From NCBI GenBank assembly GCA_017646305.1, contig JAGCMR010000332.1, forward strand, positions 1 through 7,707: a stretch of 7,707 nucleotides of DNA, in the 5' to 3' direction. Position numbers and translations under genes: made by a program. A model generated the notes under the pieces. It did not search any database. It saw only the letters and a list, made by a program, of their open reading frames with translations, and was not told where the DNA came from. This document shows, in pieces, positions 1 through 6,272 of this stretch. This DNA is from Spirochaetaceae bacterium. GTDB lineage: Bacteria > Spirochaetota > Spirochaetia > Treponematales > Treponemataceae. Each line of letters starts with the position of its first letter. Within the stretch, counting starts at the first letter, position 1.

Positions 1-27
1 CGGGGTATAACCCAAAGGACATAGAAG

Positions 28-1272
28 ATGAGAAGAGTTAGTTCTGCAATGATGAATAATGACCTGCAAAGCAGCTTGCGATTGCAGGAATCCCGCCAAG
101 CACGAGTAAACAACCAGCTCAGTAGCCAGCAGCGACTTCAGTCTCTGCGGGAAGATCCCTTGGCAGCAGGCCATTTGGTTCGCTACCAGTCATATCTGGG
201 CCGTGTTCAGACCTTTGAGAAAAATGCCCAGGTGCTTACTGACCGCTTGGCATTAACTGAAGGTTACATGGACCAGTCCTTGGAAATCATGCATCGTATC
301 CGTGAGTTAGCTATTACTGGAGCTAATGGAACCTATACCCCAGAGGACATGCAGAACATGGCTGCTGAGGTAGATGAGTTGCTGGAAGAATTGGTTCAAA
401 ACGCTAATGCTACTGGCCCCGACGGAAACTCTTTGTTTGCAGGAACAAGAACAAATCGCACCGCCTTTGATGTCGAGATGGCTACTGTTCCTGGAGCCTC
501 TGAGCCAAAGAGTGCTGCAGTGCGCTACAATGGTAATGTAGCAGGAAACAAGATTGAGGTGGACGAAAATGCATACCTCGAAACTTCTTCTGCAGGAAAC
601 AAGGTATTCTGGTCTCAGCCTCAGGAATTGTATTCTAGCCGTGATGCTTCTGCCTTCCGTGTACCTGCTGATGGTGTTATTTCTGTAGATGGCCATGAAA
701 TTGCCTTAAACGCTGGAGATAACGTGTATGCCATCGTTGCCAAAATTAATGATTCTGGTGCAGCAGTAAAGGCCTCCATTGACCCTGTAACCTTTGGTTT
801 GAATCTTCAGACAACTGATTCCCGTCAGTTGTGGTTGGAGGATTTGTCTGGAACCACCCTTAATGACCTTGGTCTTATTAAAGATGCAAGCCAGCAGCCT
901 CCCTACAACTTGGGTGACAGCGTTCGTGTTTCTGGTGGTTCCCTTTTTGATAGCGTTATCGCCCTACGTGATGCACTGTTGACTGGAGACCAGGAAGCCA
1001 TTGGTGGTCGTGTACTTGGTGGAATTGACGGTTCTGTAAGCAATTTGGTTGCTCGCATTGCCCAGTCTGGTTCTGAGTACGAACGAGCCATGCAGAATGT
1101 TTCTCGTAACTCCTTAACTGCTTTAAATGTTACTTCTATGATTAGCCGTGAAGGTGATTTGGACTTCACTAAGGCGGTAACTGATATGAAGATGATGGAG
1201 TATGTACAGCAGGCAACCTTGAGCAATGCTGCAAAGCTGTATTCAAGTACACTGTTGAACTACCTTAGATAG
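28..1272 (+). CDS. flgL: FlgL, flagellar hook-filament junction protein (HAP3)
   Basis: The product (414 aa) forms the ring that joins the flagellar hook to the filament; in spirochaetes this lies in the periplasm. The N terminus MRRVSSAMMNNDLQ is typical of FlgL. Residues 1-140 are the helical flagellin-like D0/D1 arm, with REDPLAAG at 41-48 and the FlgL/flagellin signature NSLFAGTRTNRTAF at 134-147. Residues about 207-285 read like a flagellin hook-IN motif (ISVDG, a central IND, then LNDLGLI). Residues about 335-414 form the C-terminal helix that packs back on the N terminus, ending SSTLLNYLR. The start is supported by AAAGGA at 14-19, 8 bases before the ATG. It is probably the middle of a flgK-flgL-fliW-csrA operon, but flgK lies outside the window. 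The stop overlaps the fliW Shine-Dalgarno. Identification is firm from both motifs and gene order. Confidence 0.95.
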   Translation: MRRVSSAMMNNDLQSSLRLQESRQARVNNQLSSQQRLQSLREDPLAAGHLVRYQSYLGRVQTFEKNAQVLTDRLALTEGYMDQSLEIMHRIRELAITGANGTYTPEDMQNMAAEVDELLEELVQNANATGPDGNSLFAGTRTNRTAFDVEMATVPGASEPKSAAVRYNGNVAGNKIEVDENAYLETSSAGNKVFWSQPQELYSSRDASAFRVPADGVISVDGHEIALNAGDNVYAIVAKINDSGAAVKASIDPVTFGLNLQTTDSRQLWLEDLSGTTLNDLGLIKDASQQPPYNLGDSVRVSGGSLFDSVIALRDALLTGDQEAIGGRVLGGIDGSVSNLVARIAQSGSEYERAMQNVSRNSLTALNVTSMISREGDLDFTKAVTDMKMMEYVQQATLSNAAKLYSSTLLNYLR

Positions 1273-1281
1273 GAAGGCTAA

Positions 1282-1728
1282 ATGCAAGTAGAAACAAAGG
1301 CCAAAGGCATTATTACTGTAGATGATAGTCAAAAGCTTACTTTCCCAGAAGGTTTGTTCGGTTTTGAGCAGTTCACGGAATACGTGTTGTTTGAGTCTGA
1401 ATATGAACCTTTCTTTTGGCTACAATCAACGGAAAAAAAAGCCTTGGCCTTTCTTGTTGTGGATCCCTTCTTGATTTGCAACGACTACGAGCTTGATGTA
1501 GATGATAAGGTGCTTTCATGGATTGATGTTTCATCTCCAGCTGATGTTTTTGTACTTTCTATTGTTACTGTTCCTGCAGCAGGTTCTCCTGTTACTATCA
1601 ATTTGCAGGGGCCTATAATTGTAAATAAAAAGAACAATAATTGTCTGCAGGTAGTGATTTCTGATTCCAAATGGGGTACCAAGCATGATATTCTAGAAGA
1701 AATGAAAAAACGGGGGAATCTATGCTGA
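1282..1728 (+). CDS. fliW: FliW, flagellar assembly factor and CsrA antagonist
   Basis: FliW (148 aa, usual family length) binds newly made flagellin in the cytoplasm. When flagellin is exported, FliW is freed to bind CsrA and relieve translational repression; this is established in Bacillus and inferred here. Visible family features are FPEGLFGF at 21-28, FFWLQS at 44-49, LAFLVVDP at 55-62, the LSIVTVP strand at 92-98 and NLQGPIIVN at 107-115. The Shine-Dalgarno AGGAAGG (1271-1277) overlaps the flgL stop codon and sits 4 bases before the ATG, so translation is likely coupled to flgL. The 3' end overlaps csrA by 7 bases. An A8 run (1433-1440, codons about 51-53) is a possible slippage site but the frame is intact here. 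Confidence 0.95.
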   Translation: MQVETKAKGIITVDDSQKLTFPEGLFGFEQFTEYVLFESEYEPFFWLQSTEKKALAFLVVDPFLICNDYELDVDDKVLSWIDVSSPADVFVLSIVTVPAAGSPVTINLQGPIIVNKKNNNCLQVVISDSKWGTKHDILEEMKKRGNLC

Positions 1729-1738
1729 TACTCTCCCG
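1711..1738 (+). promoter_or_regulatory. Predicted hairpin sequestering the csrA Shine-Dalgarno
   Basis: CGGGGGA (1711-1717) can pair with TCTCCCG (1732-1738) as 7 pairs, one of them G-U. Inside, ATC (1718-1720) can pair with GAT (1727-1729), leaving loop TATGCT. The stem contains the whole csrA Shine-Dalgarno and its GGA; the loop contains the csrA AUG (1722-1724). The fliW stop (1726-1728) straddles the loop and the inner stem. Ribosomes reaching the fliW stop would melt the stem, so this looks like a translational coupling device, and perhaps a CsrA autoregulatory site. The pairing is read directly from the sequence; the function is inferred. Confidence 0.5.
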
Positions 1739-1940
1739 AAAAATGAATCAGAAAATCAAGATTGGTGAAGAAATCACTGTTACCATTATAGAAATCCGTG
1801 GAGATCAGGTGAAGATTGGTGTCGAAGCTCCAAAAAACGTAAAGGTCTTTCGACAGGAAATCTTTAATGCAATCCAGATAGAAAACAGAGCAGCAGTTTC
1901 ACCAGAAAATATTGGTGCACTGTCTCATTTGTTTGGATAA
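1722..1940 (+). CDS. csrA: CsrA, RNA-binding carbon storage/flagellin translation regulator
   Basis: CsrA (72 aa) is a small dimer that binds GGA-containing leaders of mRNAs and blocks or alters their translation; in flagellated bacteria with FliW, flagellin mRNA is a known target. The N-terminal strand [18 protein letters not shown] at 27-37 and VKVFRQEI at 40-47 are diagnostic. Arg44 matches the RNA-contacting Arg44 of E. coli CsrA, while the neighbouring His43 of E. coli is Phe here. The protein is about 11 residues longer than E. coli CsrA; such a C-terminal extension is typical of CsrA proteins controlled by FliW and fits the adjacent fliW. The ATG overlaps the fliW 3' end (fliW TGA at 1726-1728). 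Its GGGGGA Shine-Dalgarno at 1712-1717 lies in a predicted hairpin. It is the last gene before the terminator at 1969. Confidence 0.97.
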   Translation: MLILSRKMNQKIKIGEEITVTIIEIRGDQVKIGVEAPKNVKVFRQEIFNAIQIENRAAVSPENIGALSHLFG

Positions 1941-1968
1941 GGCTCCCATTCTATTGTTTTTAATGAAT

Positions 1969-2020
1969 TAAGGCTTACCTTCTGAAAATGTACTTCAGAG
2001 TGTAAGCCTTATTTGTTTTA
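1969..2020 (+). terminator. Rho-independent terminator after csrA
   Basis: TAAGGCTTAC (1969-1978) pairs perfectly with GTAAGCCTTA (2002-2011). After a C-T mismatch the stem continues with TCTGAA (1981-1986) against TTCAGA (1994-1999), plus a flanking G-U pair, closing a 7-base loop. The 3' side runs into ATTTGTTTTAT, a U-rich tail on the + strand, so it mainly terminates the flgL-fliW-csrA transcript. On the - strand the hairpin lies 32 bases past the stop of the RsbW-like gene, but is followed by AATTCATTAAAAAC with no good U tract, so it may only stabilise or weakly end that transcript. Confidence 0.85.
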
Positions 2021-2042
2021 TAGGAAAATATTTTTTGAAAAA

Positions 2043-2594
2043 CTATTCTCCGTCAGCTACAATTCCATGACGTCGCTGTTGGAATTTCTTTAACATAGCA
2101 ACACAATTGCGCTTTCCGTTGTATACAAAACCACCATTCCAGTATTCCAATGCAGCGAACAATGCGTTTCCTCCGTCTTGATCATCACTACGGTTGGTTC
2201 TAAAGGAAACGAAGTTTGCTAATTCCTCAAAATTCTGGTTATGAAGACAACTGAGACGCTTTCTGTTAAATTCATTCCACTTTTCCAGATCCTTGAATCC
2301 TTCTCCTTCATCCTCTACAATGAGATGGGCATGGGTAGGACTGAAGGAATACCAAACACGAACCTTCTTGTTAATATCGCAATCATTTCCGTGTTTAACT
2401 GCGTTCTTGATAACCTCACTTATCTGCTGCTCTAATAAGTTAATCTCCTTGATTTCAAGGGGAGCAGATTGAACAATCAAAAGGGTAAAGTATCTGATTT
2501 GACGGAAATCTGAAGGAAATTCCTTGAAAAACATATTTGTTTTATCAAAAAGAGCATCATTCTCGTCTGAGCGCAATTCCTTAATCTGTTCCAT
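2043..2594 (-). CDS. RsbW/SpoIIAB-like anti-sigma factor kinase (GHKL ATPase)
   Basis: This is a cytoplasmic 183-aa protein with a HATPase_c_2 fold. Family members phosphorylate a STAS antagonist and bind a sigma factor or other target. The N box is clear at 60-70 (Glu60, Asn64, His68, Asn70), and the G1 box is EDEGEGF at 94-100 with Asp95. The expected G2/ATP-lid region is unusual: DDQDGGNALFAAL at 137-149, after about 36 residues separating it from G1, longer than in typical RsbW. It is about 20-40 residues longer than Bacillus RsbW/SpoIIAB. The Shine-Dalgarno AAGGAAGG (2607-2600) overlaps the stop of the STAS gene, so the two are co-translated. It is the last gene of the module, and no sigma factor follows. 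The kinase fold is firm; whether it binds a sigma factor or another partner cannot be told from sequence. Confidence 0.85.
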   Translation of the reverse strand: MEQIKELRSDENDALFDKTNMFFKEFPSDFRQIRYFTLLIVQSAPLEIKEINLLEQQISEVIKNAVKHGNDCDINKKVRVWYSFSPTHAHLIVEDEGEGFKDLEKWNEFNRKRLSCLHNQNFEELANFVSFRTNRSDDQDGGNALFAALEYWNGGFVYNGKRNCVAMLKKFQQRRHGIVADGE

Positions 2595-2605
2595 TTGTGC
2601 CTTCC

Positions 2606-2944
2606 TTATTCACTTAATGCGAGAATGGCTTCTTCTACACTATTAGAGATGGGGAAATAACCCATCAATTTGGTTAGCTCAATAACCTTCTTTACAGAAC
2701 CATGAATATTAGAAATAGAAAGCTTCAGGTTCATCTTTTTAATAGTAGAACAAATGAAAATCAAAGCTCCAATTCCAGATGAGTCAATATAATCTACCTG
2801 TTCAAGATTTATGATGAAATTTTTGACATTTTTTTCCAGCATTTTCATTACAAGTTCTTTTAACTTGTAAGAATTATATAAATCCATTTCGCCGTTTACA
2901 TCGATGATGTAAATCTCACCATTTTTCCGTATTTTTAGTTCCAT
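2606..2944 (-). CDS. STAS-domain anti-sigma factor antagonist (RsbV/SpoIIAA-like)
   Basis: This single STAS domain (112 aa) should act as the phospho-switch of a partner-switching system: unphosphorylated it binds the GHKL kinase and frees that protein's target. The family signature is DYIDSSGIGAL at 51-61, with Ser55 and Ser56 as candidate phosphoacceptors (Ser56 aligns best with the modified serine of SpoIIAA). The N-terminal strand IYIIDVNGEMDLYN (11-24) and the C-terminal KVIELTKLMGYFPI (86-99) are also typical. The start is fixed by a near-perfect AAGGAGGA (2956-2949) 4 bases before the ATG, which begins 2 bases after the phosphatase stop. The strong ribosome site suggests this protein is made in excess over its neighbours, as expected for an antagonist. 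The kinase gene follows after 11 bases. Confidence 0.93.
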   Translation of the reverse strand: MELKIRKNGEIYIIDVNGEMDLYNSYKLKELVMKMLEKNVKNFIINLEQVDYIDSSGIGALIFICSTIKKMNLKLSISNIHGSVKKVIELTKLMGYFPISNSVEEAILALSE

Positions 2945-2958
2945 AGATTCCTCCTTAA

Positions 2959-4605
2959 TTATTGAACCTTGATAATCAATAATGTTTGATCATCATGTTG
3001 AGTATCAATTCCAGTAAATTTTAGAATATCAGATCTAACGTGCTCTGCGATTTCTTTTCCAGATAAATGCTTATTCTTGATGATTACATCGAGCAATCTT
3101 TCCTTGGAATATTGCATACCACGACTATTTGGTGCCTCGATAACACCATCTGTATAGGTTATAATTATATCATCGGTTTGTACAGAAAAATCCTTATCCT
3201 GGTATTCTGTCTTTTTTTCAACACCAACAGGGTCACTCATATCAGAAATTTTTTCGATCTTGTCTGTAGCGGCATGATACAAGAGGATTGGTGTAGTACC
3301 AGCTGTAGCAATTTGAATCTTTTGGTGTTCTCCATCGTAGTTAATGAGGGCCACACTGGCAAAGTGGTCAATGCTAGTTTCGCTAGCAATTCCTCTGTTT
3401 GCCCAGGAAAGAATAGTAGCTGCACTTTGGGTTGTATTAACCGTTAGTCTGAGCATTGCTCGCAACATAACCATAATCATTAAGGATGTCATTCCTTTTC
3501 CAGCAACATCAGCTAATACAAAAGAAATTCTATCTTTGCGAGCAGGAATTACATCGTAATAGTCACCACAAATACCATCAGCAATTCGCTGGAATGAACC
3601 TAAAGAAAGCCCTGGAATGGTAGGCAGAAGTTTTGGTGGCAGGGTAGCTTGAAGTTTACAGGCAATATCACCTTCTTTTTTCAACTCTTCATGCTCCATA
3701 ACCTCTTGATAGGAATATACAATCTTAATAGCTGCACTAGCATAGTTACTCAGGGTAACTGCAATATCGTATTCTCTTTCGGTAAAAGTTTCTTCTCCAT
3801 AACGACGAGCTAATGCAGCCACACCAATTACTGTTTCTTTAATTTTAAGTGGAATAAAGATATAGCTTCCACACTTCAAGAAATCCTCTGGTCCGTTCTG
3901 GATAATACGGATATCGGAAAGGGGATCAGTAATCAATTCTCCACGACCACTACAGGCTACAGCACCAAAGATTGTTTCTGTAAGGGGAAACTGAGAAAAA
4001 CGGAAGTTTGTTTCCACACGAATTACCTTGTGGGGGAGATCCTCGGGAAGACGATAGGGTGGTGGAAAGTCTCCAGAAAAGGATTTTACTGCAAGAATAT
4101 CCTCAAATCCATCTACCAAAAGAATAGCTCCACCATGAGCCTGTGTCTCTCGAATAAGGCTTTCATTTATGCTATCCAATAATGGAACTAAGTCGGCATT
4201 TTTTGATAGTGCTTCAGATGCAGTGAGGGTAAAGTTCTTACCTGCCTCTAGTAATGAGACAGAAGCTGTAACTGGAGAAGGTGCTTCTATACTCGTTTCT
4301 TCTTCAACTTCCTGTGTCTGAATCACCTTTTTTTCTTTTGGTTCCCGTGGTTGTGTAAAACGGTTTATCAGAGCTGCAGCCATCATCAAGATGGAAGAAC
4401 AAGCCAATACTACTGCAATAGGTAAAATCAAAGGATTTATTACAGTATAAACTGATGCAATAGACACCAAGATTGCGCAGAGGATATGGAGGGTTATTAC
4501 TACTGGATGATACCGCTCCCTATTTGCTGCAAGAATAATAATTGTAATAAAAGCAGCCCCAGTTGCTACCAACAAGGGAAGGTATGCGAAACTGTCATTC
4601 ATCAT
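2959..4605 (-). CDS. Membrane-anchored GAF-PP2C (SpoIIE/RsbU-type) serine phosphatase
   Basis: The product (548 aa) probably dephosphorylates the STAS antagonist encoded next to it. Three hydrophobic segments at about 9-27, 33-55 and 57-80 anchor it in the membrane. An acidic/proline-rich linker (85-115) leads to a GAF-like sensor region (about 125-295), then a connecting helix with KLQATLPPKLLP (317-328). The PP2C domain (330-548) holds CGDYYD (Asp348), ADVAGKG (Asp366), TDGVIEA (Asp486) and HDDQT (Asp538/Asp539), so metal-binding residues are complete and it should be active. Two ATGs are adjacent: GGAG (4612-4609) is 3 bases from the first and 6 from the second (4602), so the real start may be 4602, giving 547 aa. 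A sigma-70-like promoter precedes it. The signal sensed is unknown. Confidence 0.93.
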   Translation of the reverse strand: MMNDSFAYLPLLVATGAAFITIIILAANRERYHPVVITLHILCAILVSIASVYTVINPLILPIAVVLACSSILMMAAALINRFTQPREPKEKKVIQTQEVEEETSIEAPSPVTASVSLLEAGKNFTLTASEALSKNADLVPLLDSINESLIRETQAHGGAILLVDGFEDILAVKSFSGDFPPPYRLPEDLPHKVIRVETNFRFSQFPLTETIFGAVACSGRGELITDPLSDIRIIQNGPEDFLKCGSYIFIPLKIKETVIGVAALARRYGEETFTEREYDIAVTLSNYASAAIKIVYSYQEVMEHEELKKEGDIACKLQATLPPKLLPTIPGLSLGSFQRIADGICGDYYDVIPARKDRISFVLADVAGKGMTSLMIMVMLRAMLRLTVNTTQSAATILSWANRGIASETSIDHFASVALINYDGEHQKIQIATAGTTPILLYHAATDKIEKISDMSDPVGVEKKTEYQDKDFSVQTDDIIITYTDGVIEAPNSRGMQYSKERLLDVIIKNKHLSGKEIAEHVRSDILKFTGIDTQHDDQTLLIIKVQ

Positions 4606-4632
4606 GAACTCCGAGAAATACCATAATAATAT

Positions 4633-4661
4633 AGTTTACCATTGAAATCTTGTGTCGTCAA
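4633..4661 (-). promoter_or_regulatory. Sigma-70-like promoter for the partner-switching operon
   Basis: On the - strand, TTGACG (4661-4656, 5/6 match to the -35 consensus) is followed after exactly 17 bases by TAAACT (4638-4633, 4/6 match to the -10). An alternative AT-rich -10, TATATT, begins at 4632 but with poorer spacing. Transcription would start near 4626, giving a leader of about 20 bases before the phosphatase ATG. The -35 box contains the TGA stop of the upstream ParB-like gene. The boxes are seen directly; activity is inferred. Confidence 0.5.
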
Positions 4662-5566
4662 GGAGACTTTTTTTTCAAGTAGGATCGAATTTTCTGAATA
4701 AATCCCTTGAAAAAGCCTGTTCCATACTCCAGGGTAAAGCTGTAGGCTGCCACATCGAGACTATAGTCATTGCCAAATTTCTGCTTTAACTCGTCCCAAT
4801 ATTTTATCAACCAAACATACATGTCGGCAGGAGTTCTGCCCTTAAACTTTTTCAAGATTTTTTGCTGTTTGATGACAGTGATGACAGGCAGGTACACATT
4901 CTCATACCAAGAGGTAATGGCTTCTGTCATGGGGATTTCTTCTGTCTTGTTTTGATTGATATAATACTTGTGAATCAACAAATGGTGGTAGATAACATCG
5001 TACTGTCCTGTGGCGGTAAAATCAAGGTTCCAGTCTTCAGTTATATCTCCAAAATGGGTTTCACCATAAAAAACTCGTTTTTCATATTGAATAACCTGAC
5101 GAATCATCTGTTTGGGAGTAGACCCTGCCTTTAGCTTAATTTCACTTTGCAGACTTACAACTTCTGCGTCTAAGTCGGTGATACCTTGTGATTTAGCTAC
5201 AGAAACTCTATGATTTCCATCTCGTACAAAATAAAGTCCCCCTAGCTCATAGAGGGTGATAGGTGGCAGAATAATGTCTTCTAAATGGGCTCGATCGATA
5301 TTTTCCCATCGCTGCTTGAGGTGGAGACTCTTGGGAAAAAAATGGTTGTCAAAGTCGTGATAACGTCCCTCACTACCTACAATGAGTTCCACAGGGACGG
5401 TACACATTCCCTGGTATACCTCTCCTGTGGGTTTAAGCATTTTCTTTACATCATCTAAAGAAAGAAGCTGTGTTTCCTCTGGATTGAGAAAATGCTGCAG
5501 CTCGTTAAATAAGGCCTTGTTCCTAGCCTTGGCAAAGTCTTCCTGGGATTGTGTACGATGAGACAT
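4658..5566 (-). CDS. ParB/sulfiredoxin-like protein, DUF4032-like, function unknown
   Basis: This 302-aa soluble protein belongs, as far as I can recognise, to a ParB-fold family often labelled transcriptional regulator or DUF4032; no biochemical role is known to me. Its N terminus SQEDFAKARNKALF (7-20), TVPVELIVGSEGRYHDFD (56-73), the RWENIDRAHLED stretch (86-97) and especially FVRDGNHRVSVAKSQG (113-128) resemble that group. The GNHR motif matches the phosphate-handling loop of ParB/sulfiredoxin-like folds. GRTPADMYVWLI (243-254) marks the C-terminal domain. I chose the ATG at 5566, one base after the phosphoesterase stop (TAA C ATG), because family-like sequence begins there; an in-frame ATG at 5614 would add 16 residues inside the upstream gene. 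GGAG (5581-5578) lies 11 bases before the chosen start. An A8 run near the 3' end is a minor slippage risk. Confidence 0.75.
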   Translation of the reverse strand: MSHRTQSQEDFAKARNKALFNELQHFLNPEETQLLSLDDVKKMLKPTGEVYQGMCTVPVELIVGSEGRYHDFDNHFFPKSLHLKQRWENIDRAHLEDIILPPITLYELGGLYFVRDGNHRVSVAKSQGITDLDAEVVSLQSEIKLKAGSTPKQMIRQVIQYEKRVFYGETHFGDITEDWNLDFTATGQYDVIYHHLLIHKYYINQNKTEEIPMTEAITSWYENVYLPVITVIKQQKILKKFKGRTPADMYVWLIKYWDELKQKFGNDYSLDVAAYSFTLEYGTGFFKGFIQKIRSYLKKKSP

Positions 5567-5567
5567 G

Positions 5568-6263
5568 TTAGTGGGTGCTCCAGGGAATATCAAGTATATA
5601 GTGGCTGAAAACATTGATGATTTCAGTTTGATGATATTGTGTAGTTCGTGGTTCCTGTAGGTCGTAGAGGTGAATATGGCCGTGAACCATATATTTGGGT
5701 TTAAATCTTTCTAGGAACCAACGGTAACAGGTGAATCCTCTGTGGCAAGGATCCTCTCGGTCTTGCAGATGGCGAGGGGGAGAGTGGGTAAGGAAGATGT
5801 CCAAGTACCGTCCGTACCGTAGCTTGTTATAAATTAACTTAGGAAGTAGCTTTAAAAGCTTGAATTTCATGGTACTGTCGGTATATTGAGCTAAACCCTT
5901 GTTGTATTTGATGGAACCAGAGGCTCCTACCATCAGTAGGGGGCGGCCTGGAACAGAAGTAGGAATTCTGAGAGCCTTAAATCCTGCGTAATTTGCCCCG
6001 CCAGAAACAGAATCCAATCCCATCAAATCATTGGAATTACTATTGGTAGTACCAAAGGATTTGTGGAATAGATGAAATTCATTAATATTATGATTGCCAA
6101 ACACAAAAAAAGTGGGCAGGTTCAAGGAGGACACGATGAAATCAATGTATTCCATGGGAAGATCTCCTGCACAGAACACTAAGTCTACGTCAGAAAAACG
6201 CTCCTTTACTGAATTACTATATACTAAAGGGTCGATTTGATCTGATACGCAGAGTATTTTCAT
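5568..6263 (-). CDS. Calcineurin-like metallophosphoesterase
   Basis: This 231-aa cytoplasmic protein has the binuclear-metal phosphoesterase fold: motif I ILCVSDQIDP (3-12), motif II AGDLP (Asp34), motif III FGNHN (Asn57, His58), motif IV FLTHSPPR (His160) and motif V VHGHIH (His196, His198). Motif I normally reads D-x-H; here it is Asp8-x-Gln10, so one metal ligand is replaced. A loop at 70-90 is rich in Ser, Asn and Gly. The substrate cannot be inferred; the family includes cyclic-nucleotide, nucleotide and phosphoprotein hydrolases. No good Shine-Dalgarno lies near the ATG (an AGGA at 6282-6279 is 15 bases away), so translation may be coupled to the TPR gene ending 9 bases upstream. The stop sits one base before the ParB-like gene, which suggests the two products work together. 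Confidence 0.85.
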   Translation of the reverse strand: MKILCVSDQIDPLVYSNSVKERFSDVDLVFCAGDLPMEYIDFIVSSLNLPTFFVFGNHNINEFHLFHKSFGTTNSNSNDLMGLDSVSGGANYAGFKALRIPTSVPGRPLLMVGASGSIKYNKGLAQYTDSTMKFKLLKLLPKLIYNKLRYGRYLDIFLTHSPPRHLQDREDPCHRGFTCYRWFLERFKPKYMVHGHIHLYDLQEPRTTQYHQTEIINVFSHYILDIPWSTH

Positions 6264-6272
6264 AGTTTTAGG

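Noticed and set aside
1..10. Possible last codons of flgK (Gly-Val then TAA at 8-10)
   Set aside because: The gene order makes flgK upstream likely, but ten bases cannot identify a gene, and other frames also have stops nearby.
307..696. Open frame of 129 codons on the - strand inside flgL
   Set aside because: It lies wholly antisense to a well-supported gene, has no ribosome site of note and no recognisable protein features.
1941..2042. Small RNA or small gene in the convergent gap
   Set aside because: Only the terminator hairpin is visible; no open frame with a ribosome site and no promoter-like boxes.
3372..3388. Small inverted repeat TGCTAG / CTAGCA within the phosphatase gene
   Set aside because: A 6-base stem inside conserved PP2C coding sequence with no U tract; expected by chance.
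5567..5614. Longer start for the ParB-like gene at 5614
   Set aside because: The extra 16 residues overlap the phosphoesterase end and look unlike the family; the ATG at 5566 directly after its stop fits better.
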